From positions 1,619,501-1,683,500 of the forward strand of contig JAUCBN010000023.1 of the NCBI GenBank assembly GCA_035048815.1: 64,000 nt of DNA, given 5' to 3'. The position numbers and the translations under genes were made by a program. Numbering within the stretch: the first letter of the stretch is position 1; each line of letters begins with the position of its first letter. Shown piece after piece: positions 46,833-59,439 of the stretch. The notes beneath the pieces are model-generated. The model was not told the origin of the DNA and ran no database searches. It saw nothing but the letters and a program-made list of their open reading frames with translations. This stretch comes from Abelmoschus esculentus. Taxonomy: Eukaryota > Streptophyta > Magnoliopsida > Malvales > Malvaceae.

Positions 46833-49151
46833 CAATGATGGTGATTAATATGACCATTAAAATATTGTAAATATTCAATTAGGACTTAATTTACATAATC
46901 ACTACCTACCTTTTGTATTGTACCAAGGCATAAATATTTGTGATTAAAAATGATTACGAAATTGATTGCATATTTCGTATATTATGATTAAATTTTATTT
47001 ACACTATAAATTTTTATTAGGATTTTTTAAAATGAATTTATTAAATTGTAATTTTTTATATTTGTATTTATTTTTAAAGTTCGTGGGTCGTTTGATGGGC
47101 CTAACATGGAGACTGATCTAATGGGCCTGATTAACGCAGATAATAACATTGATAAGGTCGGTGCAAATAATGGGCTAGTCTCCCTAAGTAGATATCCCTT
47201 AAATAAATAAAATTATTGGGGAAATTATGTGGCAGGTCCCTCTAGTATAGGATCGATTCAAATTAGTTTACTTACTATTAGATGAATTATTGTTAACATT
47301 TACACTTGAAAGCAAAAGAAGTCTCACATGTAATACGATCATCTTATATCTTATAAAATTTGAAAGTTTTATATCTTTTGAGAAAGGTAAATGAATCGTT
47401 GAGATTAATAATAAAAAAATATATTATCGAATGACATAAAAATACTAAAAATAAAAATATTATCAAATGACGTAAAAAAATAATCTTAATTATTGATTTG
47501 GATAAACGTAATTTCTTTGAAGATAAAAAGGTAAGTTTTGCAAGATAGTTAGATAAAGATGACGAAGATCGAAGATCATTCGAGTAATTAAAAAAATGTT
47601 GAGAAAGAAAATCCATGGAAAAATAAAATAAAAAGAGTGAAGTGATGATTTTGACATGGAATAAATAAATAAATTTTAAAGTGATTGGAATATTGCAGGT
47701 GGCTCACAACTTGAACAACTGGTACAAGGCAAACACTACCTATTTCAGTCAAGTATTCCCCTTCATTTCATGATCTTAGGACCTTTCTTACTATTTCACA
47801 CCTTTATTCCATTAATAAAGATAGTACCTAAATCTTAAAACTAAGGCGTTTGTAAAAATATTTCGATTCTATTATCAGTTTATGAGAATTTTTTTAATAG
47901 AAAGCATATCGAATATCAATTATATATATGCATTAGTTTTTTAATACTGCTAAGTGATTAAAAGATATTATTTGTTTATATTTTTTTAACTCTTTGATAA
48001 TGCACACACCTTTCGGATAAACTGCTCAAACATATGTCTCTTAAGATGAATATTGGGTTTTAAGTGTATGTGTTCAAAATTTAGGGACGTGGTTTATAGT
48101 TAAATTTTAAGGTTTAAAAGTTATGGTGTAGCATTAAGATAATATGATTGATGATTTAGGTTTTAAACCATAAACTTTGAATTTGATCACTAAATCTTAA
48201 ATTCTAATCATACCCTCTAAATTCGAAACTCAACCACTAAAATCTCTAAACAACAGACTCTAAATGAAATCTCTAAACTTTTAAATTAAAGTACTTATAA
48301 AAATTGTAAAAAAAATTGTGTATAGAATAATTACCTTAAAACGTAATCCTACAAATGGCCGATGAAGCTTAAGCATGAGAAATTATATTATAGGATATTC
48401 TCGTCACGTCATTCATAAGACCAACCGATAAAAAACATCAATTTAATTAATTTTTTTACCTCATCATTTTTATCAAGTGAATCTTCACTTGGTAAAAACT
48501 GTTTTAAACTTAATTTATAATAAATATTAGTGAAGATTCTTGGCAAAAAAATAATTAAATAGACATTTTTATTGGTTGGTTCATGGATGACGTGGTGAGA
48601 ATTTCCCATAATATATGATTATCACATTATATGATTATAATTCTAGTTTAATCAGATAGATATTATTTGTAATTATAATCGTGTCTTAAAATTGAGCATT
48701 AATATTAAAATTTTAAAAATAAAATTAAAATGACAATATTTATCCTTTTCAAAATTTTAAATAAATAAATAAATTATATATATATATATATCAATTTAAT
48801 CCTACTTTCAATTACCGATAATGTACTTGCTCGATATATACGTTTTGAGCATCCAATTCCATTGCATAATTGCACTTCAATCCTTATCAATCCCTTTCAA
48901 TGGCTTAATTGGCCAAGACTTAGCTGGGTTGTGGGTTTAACATCAACGCAATCATTTTCCCACAAAACACATCTATGCTGAAAATTCCTTAAATTATGGA
49001 TTATTTTTTTTATTATTTTTGTTTTTTAGGAGGAAAAATATATATATTTAAGATAAATTTTATGATTTAAACTCATATAATATATAAAAATATAAACATT
49101 ATTGGTCACTAAATTAATTAGAAAAAAAATTGATTATTAAAGGTTTACCAA
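46833..49151. other. AT-rich intergenic DNA
   Basis: No gene is supported. Degenerate TAGGTTTTAAACC/CCCTCTAAA words at about 48100-48260 may be another decayed relative of the telomere-like family. Confidence 0.5.
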
Positions 49152-49310
49152 GGTAACAGGGTTGGTCCAAGAGGTAAACAATTTGATTTCGTTTAAGGAA
49201 GTCTCAGGTTTGAAACATTGTGTATGCATAAAATCTTTATAAAGACTCACCCATTAAAACTAAATGTATTATACGGGTCAGTTTAGATTAGTTAAAACAA
49301 AGCTCTGAAA
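49152..49310 (+). repeat. tRNA-derived SINE-like element
   Basis: Carries an A-box-like TGGTCCAAGAGG (fits TRGYNNARNNGG) and, about 40 bases on, a B-box-like AGGTTTGAAAC (compare GGTTCGANNCC). A tail then matches the copy at 43143. There is no coding potential. The poly-A end is not clear, so the 3' boundary is approximate. Confidence 0.5.
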
Positions 49311-49666
49311 ATCGAACCGAGGCCTGAATAGATGTCACGAGTTTAAGAACCTTTTTGCTTGTACTTCCCTAAGCGAATAAAGCCAATTTGAAAAGCACTC
49401 ATGCTGAAAGCAATTGCCATAACAACACCAACGTTAGCATGTTTATAAAGGTTCTTTAGAACATGATTGGGAAAGAAAAAGGGTAAACGAATTTATGTTT
49501 TCCATATTCAGAAGGTTAAATAGTGTCTAATTTAATTGTACTCAATTAAAAAAAAACAATCTTTATGTTTTAAATTGAAAATATTCTCCATATATCTATA
49601 TCTGAATATATGTCGAACATCGATACTTGAAAAAGTTGAATAATCCGAATAGCTTAAACATAAATA
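49311..49666. other. Intergenic DNA downstream of the CCT gene
   Basis: Probable 3' UTR and flanking DNA of the CCT-motif gene (minus strand). Nothing else is recognised. Confidence 0.45.
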
Positions 49667-50695
49667 TCAACCACCAATGTGTGGTAAATAAATAAGATTT
49701 GCCATAGAGTCTTGCAGCCACTCATCCAGATCATCCTGCTTGATCTGAAAAGAGGGAAAGAGAAATACAAATTATCATTGTTTAAAGTATGGATTTAAAT
49801 TACAGTTGTAGTCGTAACGTTGTTATTACAGTCATTGCAAGTATCACGTACCTGTAGAGGATCACAGTAATTCAAGTTTTTGTCAATGGATGAAGTGTTG
49901 TCGTCTTCCTTTCTCATTACCATTTCATCTTCACATAGTTCAGTGTTGTTCCTTGCGAATCTTCCTCGAACTCTAACCCTTCTGTCAGCTAGGGTTTTCC
50001 GACAAGCATACTGTGTATGTTTGAGCAATGAAGTACAGTCAATGTGCACATGGATTAGTGACGTTAATTACAATATTTAAAACCATGGTTTTTGAGGATA
50101 AAGAGACCTTAATGGTCTTGTTAAAGTTTCTTTGGTTTCTCTTCTTCAAGTATCTAAGAATTCTGTCTTTCCTTTCTTCTACAGAATACCGAACAACCTG
50201 GTGAAGGTTGTCTTGCACCGCCGGCACCACACGGTTGCCATGAACTCCCTGTCAGAAAAAAAAAGAAAGCTGCATTTAATATTTATTTAAGAAAAAAAAT
50301 AAGTATTCTTCTCTCTGATTAATGGTTTAGATAAAATCATATACCCAGTTTTCTCCCATGTTTGGTTGATCGAATGGCTTGAAACCCTGACGAAGAATCC
50401 TATTGCATTTGCATTCCTCTCCGAACTCATAGCAGCCATCAATGCCGGAACCAGCAGCAGGCAAAACAGCTGTTGGGACTGAAGGTGTAAGATCATTAGG
50501 TTCTTGTTGGAAGACATGGACTCCACCAATACCATTGTCCAAGAACATTGGGAAACTTGCTTCTTCACTGCATGTTGCAGAGCTAGGAATTGCACTGCCA
50601 ATGCTGTTTTCTTGGTGCATTAACAATGGATTTATGAAGTTCGAGAAATCATCGGAAAATGAATAGTCGGAGGAGAATTCAGGAACATAAGCCAT
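49667..50695 (-). CDS. CCT-motif (CMF-type) transcriptional regulator
   Basis: Four exons read downward, 50695-50345, 50248-50108, 50010-49852 and 49744-49667, give 242 residues; every junction is phase 0. The N-terminal 117 residues are acidic and Ser/Phe-rich (starting MAYVPEFSSDYSFSDDFSN) without a B-box. The CCT motif spans about 137-180 across exons 2 and 3 (RYSVEERKDRILRYLKKRNQ, then KTIKYACRKTLADRRVRVRG, then RFARN). CCT domains bind NF-Y partners and DNA and carry nuclear import signals. The C-terminus ends LDEWLQDSMANLIYLPHIGG. The closest family I recall is the CMF group without B-box (At1g63820/At5g41380), with roles in flowering or photosynthesis in relatives; the exact function here is unknown. 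Confidence 0.92.
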
Positions 50696-51489
50696 TGTAG
50701 GTGAAAACAACAACAAAAAAAAATCAAATGTTTGTTTTGATTTTTTGAGTGCAATCTTTTTGAGTTTGGGTACTTATATGGGGGATATGGAACCGGAAGT
50801 GCACCGTTTCACTTGCAAGTTGTTGCGGCTGTGATACTCAAAAGATATGTCTCGCTTTTGAATAACGAATTCTAGTCAAATTGGACGGGAGAGAATTCGA
50901 ACTCGAATTTGAGAAGATAATTTATTGATTCAATTCAATCTCTTTTGTGATTACCAAGGTAATAATATCGAATATTTTTAAAGTTTAGGGTTTATATCGA
51001 TTTTACTATTAAACCGTAAATTGATTGAATCGATTGGTTTTGTTACTTCAAAGAGTTCAGGTAGACGAACAATATTTTAGTGTTCTACTGAAATTTATAA
51101 ATAAAATTTGTGTACTCTTTTTTTCTTCTATGAAGATTTTTTAATAAAACACACGATTACATTCTCTTACTAATAAAAGAATTTATTTATCATCTTTATG
51201 CCACTTTTGTTATCGTTCCGACGAATTTTTTAATCATCATTACCATAAAAATTCAGAGATTTAATTATTAATATATTGTAAGTCAAATTATTAGTAGTGA
51301 TCTCTGAAACCAGTTTAGCCAGTCAAAAAGATGAGAAAAGTTTGGCAAAAAAGATTACTAATTGTACCTTTATTCTGGGAGATTTCTTAATGAATTGGAA
51401 AGGGTATCTGGTGCAACATGATTTGTATTGAAAAAGTTGTACGAGTAGTTAGCATCTTTAAAATTATATAACATAAGAATATTTCTTTT
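50696..51489. other. Promoter side of the CCT gene and AT-rich intergenic DNA
   Basis: Upstream DNA of the CCT-motif gene. No other exon is supported. A TATA-like TACTTATATGGG lies near 50770-50782. Confidence 0.4.
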
Positions 51490-52030
51490 AGATAAATAAA
51501 AAATTTTATTTATTCAAAAGAACTAACCTTTTGTATAAATAATAGAAAATCAGTTAAACTGTTAACGGAAAAAAAATAATTTATACATACCTCCAATTTA
51601 TAGTTAGATTTAACAAGTCAAACTGTCAAACTATAACCTTTCTCTTATTAAACACAATCGTACATTCATCTTAATCTAAGAAACAATAATATCCACTTGT
51701 CTAGGATGTTTTCCATAAAGTATACTGTTACGCTCATGCCATATAGTATAAAGATAACAACACCAAACTAGTCGAATATAACAATAGTTAAAAGAATTTT
51801 TTCTTATCATGCAGTTGCACCATTGCACCATATTAAGTAATCATCTAGATGAACATCACTTTGGCAAGCAGTCATAACCTCTTTTCAAACTCGTCGAGAT
51901 AAAGAGTATTCAGTAAATAGATGATTTCTGTCCTCCCGCATAGAAGACATTGCATATCAAACTGTCCACCCTAAGTCATCATTCGTACCTTGATTGGCAA
52001 GCAATCTTGTATTCTTATCATTTTCTTATT
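51490..52030 (-). pseudogene. Decayed LINE 3' end (zinc-binding RT C-terminal region)
   Basis: On the minus strand, broken frames spell parts of the reverse-transcriptase C-terminal region of plant LINEs. They include RLLANQGTNDDLGWTV, a CLLCGR-type knuckle followed by an NHLFTEYSLSRRV stretch, DVHLDDYLIWCNGATA, and WCCYLYTIWHERNSILYGK with IKMNVRLCLIRERL. Many stops and shifts separate the pieces. It is an old 5'-truncated insertion, probably of the same broad class as the ORF1 fragment at 28892 but not demonstrably the same family. Confidence 0.7.
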
Positions 52031-52234
52031 TTATTTTTTCATTAATTTGGAGGAGTGAAAATTAAAATATTTAGGGACTAAAAATGAAATTATACGTTTA
52101 TATTAACTTATTAGGGATATCTTTCCTTTGTGTACACGTTAGACTTGGTTTACTCGTATAAATACCCATTATTTTTTTTCCATGTTGAGAAGAAAATTCT
52201 CATAATTTTTTCCTTCTCTTCCTTAAATTAGCAT

Positions 52235-55096
52235 CTAGCGAATGCTGCGATTTAGCAATCCTTGAAATGATATGAACAGATCCTTGTTATCTGTACCAAA
52301 AATCTCCTCAGCCTTCCTCAAAGTTTCCTGGAAAAGAAAAGAAACAGTTTTAGCAAGCTCGAAACATTCCGGCGTAAGGCTGTGTTTGTCGTTAAAGTTT
52401 ATAACTTAGGTTTAAGGGTATACGTCCGTTTGTAGAAACCTGAAAATCTGACTGTTCTTAAACGACTGTTTAGGATAAAAAAATCGATTGTTGAACGGAC
52501 GTTTATCGTCAGACATAAATTGTTTAAGGTTGTTGTGACGATAAACTCCCGTTTACCGTGATAACAACAACCAGAAACATAAAGTCCATGATATCTTAAC
52601 CACTCATTACCTCTCGAGTTTGCTTTTGAGCATTCAGTTCCTTGATGTTGGCCAAAAATGCACTAAATTGTTCATACGAAAGCTGACTCCTAGAGTACAG
52701 ATATTGTAGATCAGCTAGATTAGAGCCACAGGAGGAGCTTTCAAGGATCAAAAATTGACCATAGAACAAAAATACTACCTGGCTTGACGAAAGAATTCCT
52801 TTCCGTCGATTCGAGGAGTCCGTGCTAAAAGCATCTCAAAGCACAAGAAATAAGATCAGAAGACAAGAGGAAGAGGTAGATAATCATAGACAAACAATAT
52901 GAGTTGGAATATCAGGATAATTGCAATGCTTGTATACCTGGCATTGAATGGCTACGAGAGGGAGAGCTAGCTGCAGATGACTGCTGGCTTGACGAGTACC
53001 ATGAGGGTGAAGTCCCATCATACTGAGGCTTTGCACCAGAAGTTATCTGGGGAGACTCAGCACCAGAATAACCCATAGGGGAACCACTTATGGATATAGT
53101 TTTTGGAGTTTCAGGAGTCGGCTGTGGTGAGGTATATGGAGTTATAGCAAATCTTTGTCCACCATGTCCTGAGGCTGTTGGAAATACATCAGCTTAAAAT
53201 CCGTATCAAGATAACACTTAACACAGGATCAACAGAGATGTTCTCATTGCCATTGAAATGCATAAGGTGGTAACACTGAATGCACCATTACTGACTAAAC
53301 AAATCTTGAGACAACATGTGAGCAGGATAGAAGAAAGACACCCAAAATAACATTTCCAACATTGATGCTGGTTCTTTAAGCTCCACCATATGTAGGAATA
53401 AACAAACTGCAAAAGAATGAACAAACTTGTCCAATTACCTTCATCAATTGTGCTTCCCATGTCCATCGAACCATTAGAAGAACGAAGTGATATGTAGTCA
53501 TTCATCCCATCATCTAAGTAGCAGCAAGTATTAACATTGATCAGAATATTGCCAACAAGTTAGGAGTTAGATGTGAAAAAAGAAGGGGCCAGGGGCTTAT
53601 AATGATTAAAGAGGAGAAAACAGAAGAAAACAGAAGCAATAAGCAGACTTAACCATACCCTGATCAGGATAGGCTTTAGGAACAGGTTGGTCACAGGTCT
53701 CAATATCAACTGTTTCAGCTACCTGCTATAAAGGATTGAGAGCATTGTTAACAGAAATTGATTTCTTCTCAAATATCTCAGCAAACAGAAACCGAACAGA
53801 GAAAATAAATATCAGAAAAACAATTGAATCATAGAAGGTATAAACAACTAGAATAGCTAAATATGGAACTCTTACAGATGCATTGTCATCGGTTAGAGAT
53901 TGCATCAATTGTCTCTTAAAAGCCTCCAACTGTCAAAAATTAGATCATGTTATTCTCCAAGCTTCAAATTTCAGTAGAATATGATGGTGTTCCAGTAGAA
54001 TAACATTCACAATTGTCAAAAATATTATCTGATTTCTTCAACAAAGGCGACATGTCTGTGAAAACATTCAAATCTACAGGTAGAATAACAACCAAACAGA
54101 AGAAAAACATGTTTAGATTACACATATCAGGTTGAACCAAAGTGTGGAATGTAAAAGTAAGCATTCAAAATGCTTTAATCAAACAACTGTAATGTAACAT
54201 ACCAATATTTTTCTGAATGCTAGTCAACTCTTAAGCCTTTAATCATCTTTATTTTGCAAGGCAAAACAGCATTATGCTTTTGTATGAACACCACTAACAA
54301 ATAACATCGAACACAAAGGGACTGGAATCATGATTGCACTTGTGAACGAGTAAATTACGATAAGCATGCAATTCGATATTAGAATCAGGTTGCTGACAGC
54401 ATTTTAGATGTGTATGAAAACAGCCAGTAAACTGTTAAGATAACAAAATGTTCTGTTTATCTCCCAGAAAATGGAACAAATGGAAGAGAAAATAACTTTT
54501 CTACAATTAATTTTTCATATTACACCAGCAGAATTTTCGAACAGGATGCTTCATGGTTGAAGTTACTGATCTTACAGAAATTAAAATTTTCAATCTCACC
54601 TTAGATAAATCACGACCGAGTTTCTTTGCAGTCATCGCCAATGAATCACGCTCATTTGAAAGATTAATCTTCAATTAAAAGAACAATGCATAGGCATCAA
54701 AATCATAGAAAAAAATGGAAGAGATTAAGAAATAAAAGCCAAAAATGCTTCAATAAATTCAAAGAAATTAAGAAACAAATGGAAGAGACTGACGTTCTAT
54801 TGGTGCAATCGTAATAGTTTATCTTGCAATTCGTAAATGATACGATCCTTTTCAAACAATGTGGCCCTCAGCCTCCCGATTTCCCCTTCCATCTTGGAAA
54901 CTCTGGTTGCAATAGCCATGGAAGTTATCTTGCGCGCCAGATCCAACTGCTCGTAAGGGTCCGTCGGTATAACTGCGAGAACCTCTTCCGCAAGATTGAA
55001 ATCCATGGCTCCTACTCCGCTGCCGCTGCCGCCTCCGCTCCCCAACGACACCACGGATACTTTCTCGTCTCCGGTTTGATGGGGAAAGGAGAACAT
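52235..55096 (-). CDS. At4g15545-like coiled-coil protein, possibly disrupted
   Basis: Nine recognisable exons read downward: 55096-54797, 54668-54600, 53929-53876, 53722-53659, 53513-53439, 53174-52938, 52824-52779, 52689-52611, 52327-52235. Phases agree from exon 2 onward. Conserved blocks are EVLAVIPTDPYEQLDLARKI in exon 1, ERDSLAMTAKKLGRDLSK, EAFKRQLMQSLTDDNAS, a Ser/Pro-rich middle, DGKEFFRQARSQLSYEQFSA and EEIFGTDNKDLFISFQGLLN at the end. Function is unknown in Arabidopsis; the N-terminal half is coiled coil. Oddity: exon 1 reads LLRLHQ then TAG (54799-54797) before any usable donor. The family's next ~15 residues (an EADSRL-type segment) are not found in the 128-bp gap. Either the gene is broken here or the model misses an unusual splice. 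Confidence 0.75.
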
Positions 55097-55734
55097 TTAA
55101 AATGAGAGCGACAAAACAAATAGACTAGAAACAAACAAATAAACAAAATGTTGTTTTTTAATTAATTTTTCTAATATAAAATTTGTTATTTTGTCAAATG
55201 ACACTAAAAATAACAAACAAAAAATTGTAACTTTTTATTCGGAACAAAATAATCAAAATTCATATCAAATGTGGCAATTGTGACGGGGTCAGAGTTTTCG
55301 AACAGGTACTCGATTAAGGCCGCACGGTTTAACTGGTTCTAAAGTCTAGCCCTGTGACACAATCATTTAACAATACTAATAAATATACAAAAAAAAAAAT
55401 AATGTAATGTTTCTGGAAATATTATAGAGCTATTGATGTACATAGTTGTTCATCCAATGCAAACCAGAAGAGAGGTTTGTAAATAATTACAGCACCGGCA
55501 ATGGCGGTTACCTGACTCGGAAATCGATGAGGATCTTCTGTTCATATGTGCAACCATTTCCAAATTATTTGAGACAGACTTGGACCTTTTAATGGAACTT
55601 TGATACCAACTCGAACCAGGGATGCAACTGTACTAATTGATACCCCTGCCTTTGGATGTTTACACATTGACCAAGCACAGTTTCTCAAACTCATTGGGAA
55701 GATTCTAGGGATCAGGAACGTTATCGACATCATT
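55097..55734. other. Intergenic DNA
   Basis: Promoter side of the At4g15545-like gene. At 55500-55734 on the minus strand short open pieces continue from the acidic-protein fragment, but no family is recognised. Confidence 0.4.
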
Positions 55735-56275
55735 TCACTTCACTGATTGTATGCCAACAGTTCTTACCCGGAACCGATACTGAGGTTGAGAGTCCTCGTC
55801 GTCACTGGAGTCATTTTCAACTCTGTCCCACCGTGCATAGTCAAGAGCTGTGTGTCCCTTTGGTTTAGGGATTGCCTGCCATCCCTTGGAATCTTTGATG
55901 CGTTGTTCTCGTGGAGCTGCAACTGCAAGACTTTGAGGTACATTCTTCTGACCTGAATATCCCTGGGATTTGGATTCCTTATCATTCTGTTCCTCAAGAG
56001 CAGTTACTCCACGATTTCTTTGAGGCACATTCTTATAAACCGTTGCCTGATTGACATATTCTTTGACCTCAGATTTCTCAGAGGCATTAAGATCTTTCCC
56101 AACAGCTGGCACTACTATATCTTCCTTTTTGTCATCTTGTCAGTATAAGGTTGCTCGTGTTCTTCCTCTTCTTCTTCCAACTCTGCTTCAGATTCAGGTA
56201 TCGGAGCAAGTGCCTTTCCTCGAGCATAGAAAACAAAATCAACTTTCTTATTGACATCCGGAATATCAAATACAA
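55735..56275 (-). pseudogene. Broken acidic-protein gene fragment (family not firmly recognised)
   Basis: A 125-residue open stretch (56112-55735) contains two similar units (KNVPQRNRGVTALEEQ and KNVPQSLAVAAPREQ). It ends in GHTALDYARWDRVENDSSDD and YRFRVRTVGIQSVK. Upstream, in another frame, lies KKVDFVFYARGKALAPIPES and an acidic Glu run. A one-base shift near 56115-56125 separates the two, since the upper frame meets TAG there. The LDYARWD plus acidic cluster recalls plant co-chaperone or RPAP3-like proteins, but I cannot name the family with confidence. No start with a leader and no upstream domains are visible, so it is probably a pseudogene fragment. Confidence 0.5.
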
Positions 56276-56500
56276 GTCAGTTTAAGACGGAACTAGTGGA
56301 ACCAATTTTTGAAATAGCTTTACCAACGACAATGAACAAGCAATTGATTAAGTACGAGGAACCAGATACTGAAGCAAGCAGTACTCCTTGAGCAAAGAAA
56401 ACAAAATCCACTTTCTTACTGGCATCCATAGTATCAAATATAAGTCAGCTCAAGACAGAAATATTGGATCTATAGCTTTCCCAATGACAATGAACTAATA
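56210..56500. repeat. Tandem duplication of about 155 bp
   Basis: The unit beginning GAGCATAGAAAACAAAATC (56221) recurs as GAGCAAAGAAAACAAAATC (56391). Further matches follow: ATCAAATACAAGTCAG against ATCAAATATAAGTCAG, and ACGACAATGAAC against ATGACAATGAAC. It carries the KKVDFVFYARG-coding segment of the adjacent pseudogene, so a piece of that gene was duplicated and then diverged. Confidence 0.7.
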
Positions 56501-56614
56501 GAACAAACTAACAGTAGACAATTGAAAAGCATAAGGGAAATACAGAGACTAAGTACCCAGTTAACTAACAAGACGGAAAAGACCAATAAAATGGTACGAG
56601 TTATCTTTATCGGA

Positions 56615-56800
56615 TTTTGATTAGGGTTTAAGAAATTAGGAGTAGGTTGTATTTTTTTGAGTTTAAGGTTTAGGGTTTAGGATATAAAAATAAAGATTAA
56701 GGTTTAAAATTTAATTTTTTAATAAATTTTTAAAGAAAACATAAAAGGAGGTACAGAAAAGAGACAAAAAATTTTTACTCATCTTTATCGAAACATTGAT
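56615..56800 (+). repeat. Dispersed telomere-like repeat
   Basis: GATTAGGGTTTAAGAAATTA, GTTTAAGGTTTAGGGTTTAG, then ACATAAAAGGAGGTACAGAA, AAGAGAC and TTTTTACTCATCTTTATCG. The block order is shared with the other copies. Confidence 0.6.
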
Positions 56801-57119
56801 ATAATATTTTCTCGTCGAACATATTGAAACATGAAACTGTCTTGTCGATCTACTTGAGAGTTCTTTGATCTGCTTTGTTGGTCTAGGTAACAAAGAGTAT
56901 ATCAGTGAAGTTCGTCTAATGGAGTCACTCTCTAAACAAGATCTGTAAACCTAGAGGGTTGAACCCAACAGCGTCTAGCCATGAAAAACTTTCTCCTTGT
57001 AGTGATAGTGGTAGAGGTGAGCGTACGATTAAGTTAGGTCGAATTTAAAATATTTGTGGTTGTCAAGTTTACGAGTTTTATTTTATGATGTAAGTTGTCT
57101 ATCTTTTAAACGTGTCGTT

Positions 57120-57345
57120 ATTAGTGTTTTTATTTTAAATTAGTGGGTTCGAGGTTAGGGGGTGTAGATAGGGTTTAGAGAGTTAAGGGTAGAGTGTATT
57201 TTTAAAGGTGTAAGATTTAGAGTTTAGGATGTAAAAAATTAGGCTTAGGGTTTAGAATTTGATTTTTTAAAGATTTTTAAAAATGAGACATGAAAAGAAG
57301 CACGGTTATAAGGCAGAAGAATTTTACTCTTTATTTTAGGACTCA
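57120..57345 (+). repeat. Dispersed telomere-like repeat
   Basis: GTTAGGGGGTGTAGATAGGG, TTTAGAGAGTTAAGGGTAGA, GTGTAAGATTTAGAGTTTAG, then CATGAAAAGAAGCACGG and GAAGAATTTTACTCTTTA. It is one of the clearest full-length copies. Confidence 0.6.
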
Positions 57346-59439
57346 AATTTTATTTTAAGTTTTTACGATTTAAGTCGAATTTTTGAACTTCACGGGTTAA
57401 GTTTAAGGTTTTTTTTTTATAACTGTAATTATTTATAATATTATAGTAATGATTGATTCTAGTTTAACAACTTTCTATATACATACATAATACATGTGTA
57501 TATATATTCACTTGTGTTTCATATATATATATATATATATCGATAGAAAATCAAGTTGAACTTAAAAATTGATCCACTAATATTATTAAATACTGATCAA
57601 GATGGAATCAAATTATTCAAAATTTTATTTTACAATCTAAATTTTATTTAATTTTTTTAATCCTACCAAGACGAGTCAAATATTTTTCCATTAAATCAAA
57701 TTAAAATTTTAATTTCTTTCGAATCGAAATAAATTTTGTCCACCCTTATCACTTATCCAATTATCCTGTTAGCTTTTAATTAGTTAATGGATTAGGTGAA
57801 GAACCGACTCCATTACTAAGTGATAAGCAACAAAACAGAAAAGAATTGAAAAAAAAGGAAAATTTAGATGTTGTTCCTCATAATATTTTTATTGTTATTA
57901 GTGATAATAATTGTTTGGATGATGTTGATTTTTCATAATGATTTAATTTTATATATATCGATACGTCTAACAACTTACAAATAAAGATAATAATTATATC
58001 AAATTTATGTTGATCTGATACAGTTCGAATAAAAATCAATTAAATTTAAATTTAAATATAACTTTAACTGTGATGAATCTAAAAATTTAATCGGAAAGTA
58101 AACATTGATCAAAAGTGGTGTGCATAAACAATGGTAATTAGGTCGATTATGGTGTGCATAAACAAGTAATGACGAGTCGGATACGATTTTTCTATAAACA
58201 AAAAAGGGACTTTACGTGCGGAAAAATTATATCATGAATCTTTTTTTATTACACAATCCGTAGTTTCAACTAATCAGATTTTTTTTATTTTTTTAAAATG
58301 AATCATAATATTTTTCTTACTTGTAATACAAGAGCGAGTATATTTTAAATAATTATTTGAAAATAAACGTACTTAATTACAAGAACTATGAATTACATAA
58401 TGAACATGATTAATAATATAACCTCTTCTACGTGAATCGAGACCAAATGTATTTTGCCAAGACATCACGTTTTTAATGTGGCCAAGTGTGGTACAATTTT
58501 ATTTCGTCAAATCCTATCACATTTGTACACACCAGTCAGGGTCGTGTGAAATCAAATTCCATTAATCGATAATAAATTATTTAAATAATTAATAAATTTA
58601 ATTTTTTTATGAGTAAAGAAGCGTACACGCTTATTCCTCGTTAAATAACCTCCCTAAAACTAAATGAAAGAAAAAGAGTGTCCAAACGAGTACTTACAAG
58701 ATCAGCGCCACAAACGGCTATAAGAAAATAAGACATTAATCAGGGACCAAATCAACCTGAACTAGCTGAATAATATTAAATATAATCGTATTATAAATTC
58801 AATAATATTTCATTTACGAAAAAAATATAAAAACAATTAAAAAGTTAAAAATTGTGAGTTTATATTCCCTGGTAATGGAACTTGGGATCAAAAGGTTTTC
58901 CTAGTATATAATATGATCGCAGTGACCATTTTGAAAATAAATTAAAAATTCAATGAATGTATTAAAGGTTTTAAATTTTCGGTGATCAAAATAAAAATTC
59001 TTTAAATTTTAATGACTATTTATATAGTTTACCCTAGTATATAATATGATACTTTAGCGTTAATAATAATTAATATGAAAGGTCGACGATTTAATAGGGT
59101 TAAATCTTTTTATATAATAGTCTATTCATGCAAGATTTTTTCTTCTTTATTGTTATATTTATATAATATTTAATTGGAGAAAAATAAAAGAGATTTTATT
59201 AATTATCGTTAGATTTAAAAATAATAATATATTTAAAAGAGCATTTTATTTTTTCTGTTTTATTTTTTATAATAAGTTCTTTAATAAAAAAGATTATGAT
59301 AATTATCTTAACAATCAAAATTTAAAACTCTTAACCTATAAAATCTATGTACCTTACAAAAATTAAAAATATATAAATAAATATTATTTTATTATATTAT
59401 TCAAAAATAATATCAATGATCTGTGTTTCTCAAAACATC
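57346..59439. other. AT-rich intergenic DNA
   Basis: No gene is supported on either strand. An AT run lies near 57522-57540. Confidence 0.55.
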
